A DNA stretch of 64,000 nucleotides. Source: CAYSSJ01 sp964433675. GTDB lineage: Bacteria; Cloacimonadota; Cloacimonadia; Cloacimonadales; TCS61. Shown here piece by piece: positions 16,967 through 26,525 of the stretch. The number at the start of each line of letters is the position of its first letter. The first letter of the stretch is position 1. The translations under genes were made by a program, and so were the position numbers. The notes beneath the pieces were generated by a model that saw only the letters and a list, made by a program, of their open reading frames with translations, searched no databases and was not told the origin of the DNA. The DNA lies in contig CAYSSJ010000001.1 of the NCBI GenBank assembly GCA_964433675.1, forward strand, positions 186,001 through 250,000, written 5' to 3'.

Positions 16967-19414
16967 ATGAAAAAAAATATAAAGATCGTCTTTTTCATAG
17001 CTTGTCTGAGCATAGTCTGGACGCTATCTATAGCAGAGGAACAGCTCAATGAGAATGAGATGATAGATCAGATAGATACTCTGGGAGTAGATACTCTGAG
17101 AGTGGAAGAAGTGGAAAAGGACTCACTTTTTTATAATGGGGATGAGATATATTATGATGTATTGAATCGTAAAATCCATCTAAAAGGAGGAGCTTCATTA
17201 GATTACCACACATCTTCGATCACTGCGGACAGCATTTATATCGACATGGAGAAAGATCAGGCATATACACGGGGAAGATCTTTGTTGCAAGATGGCAACC
17301 AATTGCTAATAGGCAGAGAAGTACTTTTCGATCTGGACACCCAATGGGGGATGATCCGCGATGGCGCTAGTCAATTCGAACATGGTTACTATTATGGTGA
17401 AGAGATCAGAAAGGTGGATGAAGAGATCTATGATGTCGACCACGGCAATTTCACCACCTGTGATGCAGAGGAGCCACATTTTTATATCAAAACGGATAGA
17501 TTGAGATTGTACCAAAATGATAAAATCGTAGCCAAACCGGTGATTTTTTATGTGAATCATTTTCCCATTTTTGGATTACCATATGCCACCATTTCGGTGA
17601 AAAGAGGAAGACATTCGGGCATCCTGATCCCCTCACCCGGTTATAATAGTACTCAAGGCAAGTATATCGAAAATATCGCTCTCTATCTGGCTTACAAAGA
17701 TTATGCCGATGCTACGATTTATGCGGATTATTATGAGAGAACCGGTTGGGAAATCGGATTTATGAGCGAATACATCAGAAGATATGTTTTCAGCGGAAAT
17801 GTGAATCTGAGATTACAAAGGAATGTAGAAACTCCGGATGTCTATACACATGATTGGCTGTTCGAAAGCAGACATAGTCATGATTTTGGTCATAGAAGGA
17901 CTTTCGATTCTAACCTTCGCTTCATCAGCAGTAGCCGGGTGTTCGAAGGTGATGTGGATATAGAGGAACGTCTCGCAGAACAAGTTACATCTTCTGTTTC
18001 TTACAAACAACCTTTGTTCGAACGATTTTTGTATGTCACAGCCCAATATACCGATGATTTCAAACAGGAGATCAAAAACATCACTCTGCCGTCCATAACC
18101 TATTCTTTACCATCCAAACCGGTGTATGAACTGTTTACAACGGCAGATAATGAGGCAGATGCTTGGTGGAAAAACCTCTCCTATTCATATAATCTTCGCG
18201 CTATCCATACAGGTGTGATCCGAGATCCGGATGCTGATATCTGGGATATTATGTACAAATCCAAAAAGGATGATGAGGGTGAATACATCAATCAGCATAA
18301 TGCCGGAATTCAGCATCGTACCGGGTTGCGTTATTCTTATACCATGCGGGGCTGGCTTAATTTGTCGCAAAATATGTCCTATAACGAAGCATGGTTTGAT
18401 CGGGATAAAGAGGATAATCAACTGGCTAGGGGTTATGATTATAGTACTACAAGCAGACTCTCTTTTTCCCTTTATGGGACCAGAGTATTTTCGGATCCTC
18501 TTTATGTCTCCGCAGTTAGACATGTAGCTACTCCACAGCTCTCTTTTACATACAAACCGGATTTTACCGATAATCAAAAATATTACTCTTTCAGCGGTAT
18601 TAGTATCAATAGTACTGCCAAACAGAGGCGGCTGAGTTTGAGCCTGGAAAACAAATGGCAGCTAAAACTGAAGCAAACGGAAACTTTATCCGAGAGAAGA
18701 TTAAATGACTTTTTCCGTATAAATACAAGCGTGAGTTATGATTTTGAGAAAGAAGACAAGCCAATGAGCAATATCTTACACAACATCAATCTCAATCCCA
18801 ATGCACTTAGATATAGCATTCTCAATCTATCGGTTCGACCGAACGGCAGGATTATTCAGAATCCGTACGACTTATCCATCAAAGATATAAATCCGGGGAA
18901 TTGGGATTGGGCTGTAAATGATTGGTCAGCTGGGATAACTACCCGGCTCTCACTTTCGGGAGATGCCACTTATATGGACTATTTCCCGATCAGGAAAAAT
19001 GAGTTCTGGACCGAAGATCTGATGATGGACTATCCCGAAGAGGAAGAAGAATATATGCTCTCTTTGGAAGAGATGGAAAGATTGGCTGCCGAAAGAAATG
19101 ATTGGTCGCTCTCTTTCGAACACAACTATCGTACCAATAGAGCTTCATATAAAATCGGACATTATACCAGCTCATTAAAGTCTTCGGTTTCGGTGATGCT
19201 GACTAAGAATTGGAAAATCGCTTATGATAATTTTATAGATATGAAGACCAATGACATAGTCTCTCACAATGTTACTATTACCAGAGAATTGGATTGTTGG
19301 CGTATCTTCTTTCGTTATACCAAACAAGGCGATTTTTGGAATTATCAGCTCAGACTATTCAACATTAAATTACCGGATGCGCTTCAGTTCAGAACTTCAG
19401 ACAGGAAGCGATAG
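16967..19414 (+). CDS. lptD: LPS-assembly outer-membrane protein (LptD/OstA family)
   Basis: This 815-residue outer-membrane protein is predicted to insert lipopolysaccharide into the outer leaflet. A signal peptide occupies about residues 1-24. An OstA-like beta-jellyroll follows, with repeats such as YDVLNRKIHLKGGASLDYHT and ADSIYIDMEKDQAYTRG. A long beta-strand-rich barrel then shows alternating aromatic residues to the end (IFFRYTKQGDFWNYQLRLFN). The motif PIFGLPYATISVKRGRHSGI is typical of the FCB LptD-like group. It leads a plus-strand run with a heptose-phosphatase-like gene 3 bases downstream, which supports an envelope/LPS role. Cys pairs of E. coli LptD are not evident. Confidence 0.9.
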   Translation: MKKNIKIVFFIACLSIVWTLSIAEEQLNENEMIDQIDTLGVDTLRVEEVEKDSLFYNGDEIYYDVLNRKIHLKGGASLDYHTSSITADSIYIDMEKDQAYTRGRSLLQDGNQLLIGREVLFDLDTQWGMIRDGASQFEHGYYYGEEIRKVDEEIYDVDHGNFTTCDAEEPHFYIKTDRLRLYQNDKIVAKPVIFYVNHFPIFGLPYATISVKRGRHSGILIPSPGYNSTQGKYIENIALYLAYKDYADATIYADYYERTGWEIGFMSEYIRRYVFSGNVNLRLQRNVETPDVYTHDWLFESRHSHDFGHRRTFDSNLRFISSSRVFEGDVDIEERLAEQVTSSVSYKQPLFERFLYVTAQYTDDFKQEIKNITLPSITYSLPSKPVYELFTTADNEADAWWKNLSYSYNLRAIHTGVIRDPDADIWDIMYKSKKDDEGEYINQHNAGIQHRTGLRYSYTMRGWLNLSQNMSYNEAWFDRDKEDNQLARGYDYSTTSRLSFSLYGTRVFSDPLYVSAVRHVATPQLSFTYKPDFTDNQKYYSFSGISINSTAKQRRLSLSLENKWQLKLKQTETLSERRLNDFFRINTSVSYDFEKEDKPMSNILHNINLNPNALRYSILNLSVRPNGRIIQNPYDLSIKDINPGNWDWAVNDWSAGITTRLSLSGDATYMDYFPIRKNEFWTEDLMMDYPEEEEEYMLSLEEMERLAAERNDWSLSFEHNYRTNRASYKIGHYTSSLKSSVSVMLTKNWKIAYDNFIDMKTNDIVSHNVTITRELDCWRIFFRYTKQGDFWNYQLRLFNIKLPDALQFRTSDRKR

Positions 19415-19417
19415 AAC

Positions 19418-20011
19418 ATGAAGAACAGAAAGAAAAAAGCTGTGTTTCTGGATCGAGACGGTACTATCAACATGGACAAAAATGGTTATATAAATCACCC
19501 GGCCGATTTTGAGCTCTATCCTTTCGCTGCCTCAGCGTTAGCTCTATTGAAAAACCATGGCTTTCTTAATATCGTGGTTTCCAACCAATCCGGAGTAGCC
19601 AGAGGATATTATACTATCGCCGATCTGGATAAAATTCACGCCAAAATGCAGAATATGCTGGCAGAGAGTAATGCAAATATAGACAAAATCTACTTCTCAC
19701 CATATCATATCGAAGGTGTGCTGGAACCGTATAATTTGGATCATGAGGATCGCAAACCCAGACTCGGTATGTTCAAAAAAGCATGTGATGAGTTTGATAT
19801 AAATATCAAGCGATCGTTTATGGTAGGTGATAGATATACTGATATAGAGTTTGGCAAAAAAGCCGGGTTAAAGACAATTTTAGTCTTGACCGGTGATGGA
19901 GAAAAAGAGTTTTATCTCAATAGACGAGATTGGGTTCATAAGCCTGATTTTGTCGTGAAAGATCTTGCCGTAGCTGCAGGGTTGATAATACATATAGATG
20001 GTGAAAAATGA
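19418..20011 (+). CDS. HAD phosphatase, GmhB/HisB-N-like
   Basis: This 197-residue HAD subfamily IIIA phosphatase has motif I VFLDRDGTINMDKNGYI, motif II VVSNQSGVARGYY and motif IV MVGDRYTDIEFGKKAG. The pattern matches D-glycero-D-manno-heptose-1,7-bisphosphate 7-phosphatase, which would fit the neighbouring lptD and LPS synthesis. One oddity is that GmhB enzymes normally carry a Cys-rich zinc loop before the conserved KPxxGM. Here that loop reads SPYHIEGVLEPYNLDHEDRK and has no Cys, so a zinc-free relative acting on another sugar phosphate is possible. It overlaps the next gene by 4 bases. Confidence 0.85.
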   Translation: MKNRKKKAVFLDRDGTINMDKNGYINHPADFELYPFAASALALLKNHGFLNIVVSNQSGVARGYYTIADLDKIHAKMQNMLAESNANIDKIYFSPYHIEGVLEPYNLDHEDRKPRLGMFKKACDEFDINIKRSFMVGDRYTDIEFGKKAGLKTILVLTGDGEKEFYLNRRDWVHKPDFVVKDLAVAAGLIIHIDGEK

Positions 20012-20913
20012 AGAAAATAATATTTGGAATATTGGTAGCCCTTTTTTTGATCTCATGTGGATCAGATACACCTCTGTCGCCGCCGGAACCTCCACCGGAA
20101 TTGACACTTGATGATCTGGAATTCGGATCAGGACACACTTTTGATATTATGACTTGGAATGTGGAAAATTATGCTAAAAAGGGAGCTACTACGATAGAAT
20201 ATGTTACTCAGATCGTAGAAGCTCTGGAGATGGATGTGATCGCTTTACAAGAGATTAGATTCTACGATCATTTTACCACATTGACTTCGAATCTGGAAGG
20301 ATGGGATGGTTATCGTACCGGTAGTCCGGCTTCCGAATCTCAGCGTTTAGCTTACCTTGTGAATACGGAAACAGTAGAATTACTGGGAGACCCCTACGAG
20401 ATATATCAGGATCAGTCCTATTATTTCCCCCGCCGACCTTATGTGCTGGAAATCTCATACGATGATGCTGAATTTATCATTATAAATAATCATCTGAAAG
20501 CATTCGGTGATCCGGAAAGTGCGGAAAGACGCCGTCAAGCCTGTATCCTTTTAGAATCATACATCAGCACGCATCATCTGGATAACAATGTGATCCTATT
20601 GGGAGATTTGAATGACAGTCTGGTCAACCCTCCTCATACGAATGTTTTTCAAGTATTTTTAGACCAACCGGAAGATTACTATTTCGTCGATATGGAAATC
20701 GCCGAAGGACCGCCTTATTATTGGTCGTATCCGACATGGCCCTCCCATCTGGATCATATTATGATAACCAGTTCACTTTTCAATGCCTTTGGACATCATA
20801 AATCTGAAGTAGAAACAATTCTTCTGGAAAAATACTTGATCGGAGGTTGGCAGACATACGAAGAATATGTTTCCGATCATCGCCCGGTAGCTTTGAAGCT
20901 GATGCTAGATTAG
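20008..20913 (+). CDS. Lipoprotein of the endonuclease/exonuclease/phosphatase family
   Basis: This 301-residue protein has a lipoprotein signal (lipobox LISC, Cys about residue 17) and a Pro-rich spacer (PLSPPEPPPE). The EEP fold follows: MTWNVENYA, IALQEIRF (metal Glu), NNHLKAFG, LLGDLNDS, HLDHIM and the terminal SDHRPV. It should be a membrane-anchored, metal-dependent phosphodiesterase acting outside the cytoplasm. The substrate could be nucleic acid, a phospholipid or a nucleotide. It is co-translated with the upstream HAD phosphatase through an ATGA overlap. Confidence 0.88.
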   Translation: MKKIIFGILVALFLISCGSDTPLSPPEPPPELTLDDLEFGSGHTFDIMTWNVENYAKKGATTIEYVTQIVEALEMDVIALQEIRFYDHFTTLTSNLEGWDGYRTGSPASESQRLAYLVNTETVELLGDPYEIYQDQSYYFPRRPYVLEISYDDAEFIIINNHLKAFGDPESAERRRQACILLESYISTHHLDNNVILLGDLNDSLVNPPHTNVFQVFLDQPEDYYFVDMEIAEGPPYYWSYPTWPSHLDHIMITSSLFNAFGHHKSEVETILLEKYLIGGWQTYEEYVSDHRPVALKLMLD

Positions 20914-20933
20914 AACGAACCGGAAGTTGTTAG

Positions 20934-21323
20934 ATGAGCCTGTTATTTTGGATCCTACTATCTTTATTTGTTGTTTTGAATATATTGGATGCACATTCTA
21001 CTATCAAAGTTGTTAGTAATGGTTCGGAAAGAAACGAATTCAATCCGATAGCCAGATTTCTGTTCAAAAAGATCGGATTACTTCCAGGCATTATCATTCT
21101 AAAAAGCATCATTCTTCTCCTGATTTATCTGGTGATCTCTTACTACAAATACATGCAGAGTGAGATCTACCTTATCCTCATTTTTGCGAATCTGATCTAT
21201 GCCTTGGTAGTGATCCACAATTATCGAACTTATCGTAAAATTATGAAATATAAAGAATTCAAAGCAAAACTTGACATAAAAAGCAAACTTATAAAAGAGG
21301 AATCAACCTTTGTAAAGGAGTGA
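20934..21323 (+). CDS. Small membrane protein, DUF5658-like
   Basis: This 129-residue protein has three hydrophobic segments (about residues 3-19, 46-66 and 74-95) and a basic tail. The first helix contains NILDAHSTIKVVSNG followed by EFNPIARFL, a pattern like the DxxxT...NP signature of DUF5658 proteins, whose function is unknown. It starts 20 bases after the EEP lipoprotein and ends 6 bases before lysS, so it is part of the same transcript. A TTGACA hexamer occurs inside its coding sequence at 21271, about 60 bases before lysS. Confidence 0.75.
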   Translation: MSLLFWILLSLFVVLNILDAHSTIKVVSNGSERNEFNPIARFLFKKIGLLPGIIILKSIILLLIYLVISYYKYMQSEIYLILIFANLIYALVVIHNYRTYRKIMKYKEFKAKLDIKSKLIKEESTFVKE

Positions 21324-21329
21324 GAATAT

Positions 21330-22820
21330 ATGGAAAAAATAAGTCAACTTGAAGCGGTACGGCACGAGAAGAGGGAAAAAATGATCAATCGGGGAGTAGA
21401 TCCCTATCCCAATCGCTGTGAACGTACTCATTGTATAGAAACTTTGCATCAAAACAAATCTGCATATGTGGAAAAAGAAGAGAAAGTGTATATTGCCGGC
21501 AGGATAGTAGCGCTCAGAAGACAAGGGAAGATCGGTTTTATGGATATTGCAGACGAGAGTGGACGTATCCAGATATTTCTAAAACAAAACCTGCTGGGTG
21601 AAGATAACTATGAAAATTTCAAGTTGATGGATATAGGTGATTTTGTGCAAGTTCATGGAGTATGTTTTATTACTCAGCGAGGAGAGTATTCTATAAAAGC
21701 AGATCAGATAAAGATGCTTTCAAAGAATCTGAAACCACTTCCGGTAGTCAAAGAAAAACAAGAGGATGGGGTAACCAAACGATACGATGAATTTGCCGAT
21801 ATTGAGCTTAGATATAGAAAACGCTATCTGGATCTACTGCTCAACCCGGAACATAAAAAGATATACAAAGTTAGAGCTGAAATTATTAGACAAATGCGCC
21901 ATTTTTTTGATGAGAAGGGATTCTTGGAAGTAGAAACTCCTATCTTGCAACCGCTTTACGGCGGAGCAAATGCCAGACCGTTCGTCACACATCACAATAC
22001 GCTTGATATGAAACTCTATCTCAGAATCGCTACCGAGCTATATCTAAAAAGATTGATAGTCGGCGGTATCGAAAAAGTATATGAGATCGGCAAGAACTTT
22101 CGTAACGAAGGGATGGATAGAAATCACAACCCGGAATTTACCGCCTTGGAAGTGTATCAGTCTTATGCTGATTATCATGACATGATGGATCTTACCGAAG
22201 ATCTATTCGTACATATCGGCGCTTCTGTGTTCGATTCCGATGCGATTAAGTTTCATGAGAATATGATCTCATTGAAAAAGCCTTGGAAAAGAGCAACTAT
22301 GATAGATCTGATCAAAGAATACACCGACTTTGATGCTTCCGACTTTGACGAGGGAAAGCTCAGAGCATATTGCGATGAGCATGAGATTGAATACGATAAA
22401 AACGACGGTCCGGGGAAATTGATCACTTTGATTTTCGATCGCTTCGTTGAACCTAAATTAATACAGCCGACATTTGTGTTGGATTTTCCCAAAGAAGTAT
22501 CTCCACTGGCTAAAACTAAGCCGGGTAATCCTCTTTTGGTAGAGAGGTTTGAGCTTTTTATCAACGGCACTGAATGCGCTAATGCATTTACCGAGCTGAA
22601 TGATCCGATCGAGCAGAGAAAAAGGTTGGAACATCAGACAAAACAGCGGGAATTGGGCGATTTGGAAGCAAACCTCGTCGATGAAGATTTTTTGGAAGCT
22701 CTTGAATATGGTATGCCGCCTACCGGTGGGCTTGGTATCGGATTAGATCGTATGATCATGCTTTTTACAGGGCAGACTTCAATAAAAGAAGTCATCCTCT
22801 TTCCGCAAATGAAAGTTTGA
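21330..22820 (+). CDS. lysS: Lysyl-tRNA synthetase, class II
   Basis: This enzyme charges tRNA-Lys with lysine. The 496-residue length is standard. The N-terminal OB-fold anticodon-binding domain (about residues 55-150) includes IAGRIVALRRQGKIGFMDI. The class II core has motif 1 near FLEVETPILQPLYGGANARPF, motif 2 FRNEGMDRNHNPEFTALEVY and motif 3 GLGIGLDRMIMLFTG. The ATG sits 6 bases after the previous stop and the ribosome site (AAAGGAG) is inside that gene. A hairpin terminator follows. Confidence 0.97.
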   Translation: MEKISQLEAVRHEKREKMINRGVDPYPNRCERTHCIETLHQNKSAYVEKEEKVYIAGRIVALRRQGKIGFMDIADESGRIQIFLKQNLLGEDNYENFKLMDIGDFVQVHGVCFITQRGEYSIKADQIKMLSKNLKPLPVVKEKQEDGVTKRYDEFADIELRYRKRYLDLLLNPEHKKIYKVRAEIIRQMRHFFDEKGFLEVETPILQPLYGGANARPFVTHHNTLDMKLYLRIATELYLKRLIVGGIEKVYEIGKNFRNEGMDRNHNPEFTALEVYQSYADYHDMMDLTEDLFVHIGASVFDSDAIKFHENMISLKKPWKRATMIDLIKEYTDFDASDFDEGKLRAYCDEHEIEYDKNDGPGKLITLIFDRFVEPKLIQPTFVLDFPKEVSPLAKTKPGNPLLVERFELFINGTECANAFTELNDPIEQRKRLEHQTKQRELGDLEANLVDEDFLEALEYGMPPTGGLGIGLDRMIMLFTGQTSIKEVILFPQMKV

Positions 22821-22860
22821 GCTCAGAAAATTTGTTGCCAAATTTTTAGCTCAAATTTAA
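22816..22860 (+). terminator. Hairpin terminator after lysS
   Basis: A long stem-loop begins at the lysS stop codon: TTTGAGCT (22816-22823) pairs with AGCTCAAA (22848-22855), and AAAATTTG (22827-22834) pairs with CAAATTTT (22839-22846) around a TTGC loop. A short T-rich tail follows. Stem strength is high; the T-run is short, so efficiency is uncertain. Confidence 0.7.
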
Positions 22861-22911
22861 ATAGAAATATGAGGAGTTTTTATAGTGTGTTTTTGAGAAG
22901 TGGAGGTTTTT

Positions 22912-25164
22912 GTGATTAAAATAATGATCGTAGAAGATGAAAGAGTAGTGGCAGAAGATATCAAGCAGACTCTTCGGAAAAAGGACTTTGAAATTGTGGC
23001 TATGTCTCAGACCGGTGAGGAGGCTATCGAAAAGGCTAAAGCTCATAATCCGGATCTGGTGCTGATGGATATTATGCTTGCCGGTGAAATGAATGGTATC
23101 GAGGCAACTAAAATAATCCAAGGTGAATTGAATATCCCCGTCATCTATGTGACTGCTTATGCCGAAGAAGACACCCTATCAAAAGCTAAGCAAACCAATC
23201 CATACGGTTTTTTGGTAAAACCTATAGAAGATAAAGAATTGTATGCTACTATCGAAATGGCGCTGAAAAGATATCAACAAGAAGAAAAGACCAAAAAAAG
23301 CGAAAGCCATTTTCGAGACCTTTTTGAAAAAAGTCCCATCCCAATTCTCTTGCTCGATAAAAAAGGTAAGGTCACTGATATAAACCACGCTTGGTCTGAA
23401 TTGATGAATTATAACAGAGATGAAGTCTTGGGTAAATCGATAGAATATTTTATTCATCTTGATAGTAAAGAAAACTGGGCAAAAGCCAAACAGTTGATCC
23501 AAAAAGAAGAAGAGATCGATGATTTGGAATTCGAGATCCTTACCAAAGATAAACAGCAGATTAATATAAGTATGGACGGAATGCCTCATTATGATGAACA
23601 AGCTAAATTCTCGTATTATTACTGTGTATTCGATGACATCACAGACCAAGTAAACGCAAAGAATCTGATGCGTGAGACCGGCGAAAAATACAAAGCATTG
23701 TTTGAACAATCCGATAATGCTATCTTTCTATTAAAAAAAGATAAGATCATAGAATGTAACACGCACTCAGGTTTAATGTTTGGTACTTCCAAAGAAGAGT
23801 TGATCGGCAAAACCGTAATTTCACTTTCACCAGCAATACAACCGGATGGTACACCTTCCAAACAGAAGTCATTTGAATACATCAACAAAGCTATGACAAC
23901 CGGTAAAGCGAAATTCTTGTGGACGCATCAAAAAATGGATGGGACACCAATCGAAACTGATGTCAGCCTGCATATACTCAAGATCGGGACTGAAAACTTC
24001 CTGCAAGCTATAGTTCATGATATAACAGAGATCAAACGAACTGAGCAAACTCAAAAAGTGCTCTTCAATATCGCTAATGCTGTAAACATTTGCAAAGATA
24101 TAGATGAATTGCTGTTCTCGCTGCAGAAATATCTCCAAGAGATCATAGATACTACCAATCTATTCGTAGCACTATATGATGCAGAAACTCATAGCCTATC
24201 CCTTCCCTTCATTCACGATGAGAAAGATACTCAACACAGCTTCCCTGCCGGAAAGACTCTTACAGGATATGTGATTGATACCGGGAAATCGCTATTGGTA
24301 AACGAAGATGAGATCATGAAAATGGTAGAAGAAGATTTGATCGAAATACATGGTCCCTTATCCAAAGTATGGCTGGGAGTGCCGCTCAAGATCAAAGAGG
24401 AAATTATTGGTGTGGTAGCAGTTCAGAGCTACAAAAGTAAGAATCTCTATCAGGAGAAAGATAAGGAAATCCTAGAATTCATCTCGACCCAAATTGCGGT
24501 GGCTATCCAAAGAAAACAAGCAGAGACTGAGCTAAGAGAGGAGCGAGCTTATCTGGAGGAACTTTTCGAAAGCTCACCGGTGGCTATTGTAGTCGCAGAT
24601 TCAGATAGTCATATCAACAGGATAAACAAAGAATTTACCAATATCTTTGGTTACGAATCTGATGAAGTTATCGGCAAAAATATAGATGTAATGCTTACTA
24701 CAGAACAACTTAGAGAAGAAGCGGGCGATTTAACAGGCAAGGTAGCTGAAGGAGAAAAAATAGCTTTCGAGACCAAAAGAAAGACAAAAGATGGTCGGTT
24801 CATAGATGTGGCGATTTTTGGTACACCGATCAAGTTCGAAGGTGAACAGGTCGGAGTTTATGGCATGTATCAGGATATTACGGACAGGAAAAAAATAGAA
24901 GCAGAACGGGAAAAATTGATCAAAGATCTGCAAAATGCACTGCAGGAGGTGAAAACCCTGAGTGGTTTGATCCCGATCTGTGCCTCATGCAAAAATATCC
25001 GCGATGATAAAGGATTTTGGACTAATGTGGAAGAATATATTACCAAACATGCCGAAGTGGATTTCTCCCATGCTATCTGTCCTGAATGTATGAAAGAGAA
25101 ATATCCCAGAGTTTACGAAAAAATGCAGAAAAAAAAGCAGGAAAACAACGAGGATAACGAGTAA
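22912..25164 (+). CDS. Response regulator with PAS/GAF sensor array and C-terminal Cys module
   Basis: This 750-residue cytoplasmic signalling protein starts with a REC domain at about residues 1-118. Its phospho-acceptor is Asp53 in DLVLMDIML, and the conserved Lys is in FLVKPIED. Two PAS domains follow (about 125-250 and 255-380), then a GAF domain (395-540), a third PAS (540-665) and a short coiled coil. The final ~60 residues hold two CxxC pairs (LIPICASCKNIRDD and AICPECMKEKYP), a tail often seen on PAS proteins. No histidine-kinase, GGDEF or HTH output is present. GTG 22912 is chosen as start because GGAGG lies at 22902-22906; a GTG at 22900 is in frame too. It precedes the permease gene by 11 bases. 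Confidence 0.87.
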   Translation: MIKIMIVEDERVVAEDIKQTLRKKDFEIVAMSQTGEEAIEKAKAHNPDLVLMDIMLAGEMNGIEATKIIQGELNIPVIYVTAYAEEDTLSKAKQTNPYGFLVKPIEDKELYATIEMALKRYQQEEKTKKSESHFRDLFEKSPIPILLLDKKGKVTDINHAWSELMNYNRDEVLGKSIEYFIHLDSKENWAKAKQLIQKEEEIDDLEFEILTKDKQQINISMDGMPHYDEQAKFSYYYCVFDDITDQVNAKNLMRETGEKYKALFEQSDNAIFLLKKDKIIECNTHSGLMFGTSKEELIGKTVISLSPAIQPDGTPSKQKSFEYINKAMTTGKAKFLWTHQKMDGTPIETDVSLHILKIGTENFLQAIVHDITEIKRTEQTQKVLFNIANAVNICKDIDELLFSLQKYLQEIIDTTNLFVALYDAETHSLSLPFIHDEKDTQHSFPAGKTLTGYVIDTGKSLLVNEDEIMKMVEEDLIEIHGPLSKVWLGVPLKIKEEIIGVVAVQSYKSKNLYQEKDKEILEFISTQIAVAIQRKQAETELREERAYLEELFESSPVAIVVADSDSHINRINKEFTNIFGYESDEVIGKNIDVMLTTEQLREEAGDLTGKVAEGEKIAFETKRKTKDGRFIDVAIFGTPIKFEGEQVGVYGMYQDITDRKKIEAEREKLIKDLQNALQEVKTLSGLIPICASCKNIRDDKGFWTNVEEYITKHAEVDFSHAICPECMKEKYPRVYEKMQKKKQENNEDNE

Positions 25165-25175
25165 AAACGAATAGC

Positions 25176-26390
25176 ATGATACATCAATTTATTGCCCTTC
25201 GCTACCTGAAAGGGAGAAGAAAACTGTGGTTTAGTTCTTCTAACATGTTGTCTCTTTTGGGGATATTCATCGGTGTATTTTCGCTTTTGGTAGTATCTTC
25301 GGTGATGAATGGATTTGAATCGGATATGCGTGACCGGGTAATCGGTTCCAGAGCTGAAATAAAAGTTTATACTCACGATTTTGCACCGATAGAAAACTAT
25401 AATGAAATAACCGAGCGCTTATCTGATGATTTTGAGCTAAAATCTGCCCCTGTCTATCAGACGGAATTGATGATGCAGCACAGACGCAATATCGCCACTA
25501 CTTTTTGTCTGGGAGTGGATTATGAATCTTATCAGGCGATTACTGATCTCGAAGAGCGTATCGTAATTGGTAGTCCGCATACCGATATGTTAAAAAATAA
25601 CGGTATAATCATCGGGTTGAGCCAATCCGTGGAACTCAATGCTACCGTAGGCGAATATATTACTCTGACATCACCGAGGGGAACTGAACCGACCCCATTC
25701 GGATTGATCCCCAAAAGCAGAACTTTCAGAGTAGTTGGCATTTTCGTGTCGGACATACCGGAGTATGAAAAGGCATATTCTTATATAGCGTTAGAAGATG
25801 CTTGGCATTTTGCTGATAAAGATCATATTGCTACACATTTGGAATTATCTACCGGAAATCCCCAAACTTCTCTGCGAGCAGCAGAGCGTATTCAAAATTA
25901 TCTCGGAGATGATTTCTTGGTGGAAGATTGGAGTCGGTTCGAAGCTAATTTGTTCAATGCCATCAAAATGGAGAAGATCGTCATGTTCATAGTATTGTCG
26001 TTGATTATCATTTTGGCTGCTTTCAATATGACAGGGAATTTCATCAAATTGGTAGCAGAAAAGCGCAGTAATATCGGCATATTGAAAGCGATGGGCGCAA
26101 GCGAACATGATATCGTACGTGTCTTTGTATCTGTGGGATTGATAATCGGATGCTTGGCTATCCTGTTTGGATTTTGTGCATCATTGCTCGTTGTACTATT
26201 GCAACAACATTATCAGTTTGTCAGAATACCGGTGCCAGGATTTGCTATGCAGTGGCTGCCGGTGGAAATACGATGGCTGGAATATATTCTGATACCGGCT
26301 ATTGCACTATTGATAAGTTTTGTCTCTTCATTATACCCTGCCTATAGAACGGTCAAGATAGATCCGATCAAAATTATCAGAGGTGTCTGA
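25176..26390 (+). CDS. ABC transporter permease, LolC/LolE type
   Basis: This 404-residue inner-membrane protein has one N-terminal membrane helix (about residues 22-42), a large periplasmic MacB-like domain (about 45-260) and three C-terminal FtsX-type helices. Motifs include SNMLSLLGIFIGVFSLLVVSSVMNGFE, AFNMTGNFIKLVAEKRSNIGILKAMGAS and a final YPAYRTVKIDPIKIIRG. The family extracts outer-membrane lipoproteins from the inner membrane together with a LolD ATPase, which is not adjacent here. Whether it is LolC, LolE or a single homodimeric LolF-like subunit is not decidable. Confidence 0.9.
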   Translation: MIHQFIALRYLKGRRKLWFSSSNMLSLLGIFIGVFSLLVVSSVMNGFESDMRDRVIGSRAEIKVYTHDFAPIENYNEITERLSDDFELKSAPVYQTELMMQHRRNIATTFCLGVDYESYQAITDLEERIVIGSPHTDMLKNNGIIIGLSQSVELNATVGEYITLTSPRGTEPTPFGLIPKSRTFRVVGIFVSDIPEYEKAYSYIALEDAWHFADKDHIATHLELSTGNPQTSLRAAERIQNYLGDDFLVEDWSRFEANLFNAIKMEKIVMFIVLSLIIILAAFNMTGNFIKLVAEKRSNIGILKAMGASEHDIVRVFVSVGLIIGCLAILFGFCASLLVVLLQQHYQFVRIPVPGFAMQWLPVEIRWLEYILIPAIALLISFVSSLYPAYRTVKIDPIKIIRGV

Positions 26391-26445
26391 GAGGGGCAAT
26401 AAACTTGTTTCCGGCATTGTGTTCATTGGGAAGATCAAATAGGAT

Positions 26446-26451
26446 TTGACA
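26446..26451 (+). promoter_or_regulatory. TTGACA hexamer upstream of nrdJ
   Basis: TTGACA lies 80 bases before the nrdJ start in a 135-base gap. I see no NrdR-box pair and no cobalamin riboswitch; the gap is too short for a full one. Confidence 0.25.
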
Positions 26452-26525
26452 TCAGATTAGCGGAGCTAAAAATGCTTCTAATATATTCGATATGTGTATA
26501 AAATTTTAGTGGAAAAGGGGATAGT

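Noticed and set aside
26391..26525. Looked for a cobalamin riboswitch before the B12-dependent reductase
   Set aside because: The gap is 135 bases, shorter than a full B12 riboswitch, and no B12-box-like sequence was seen.
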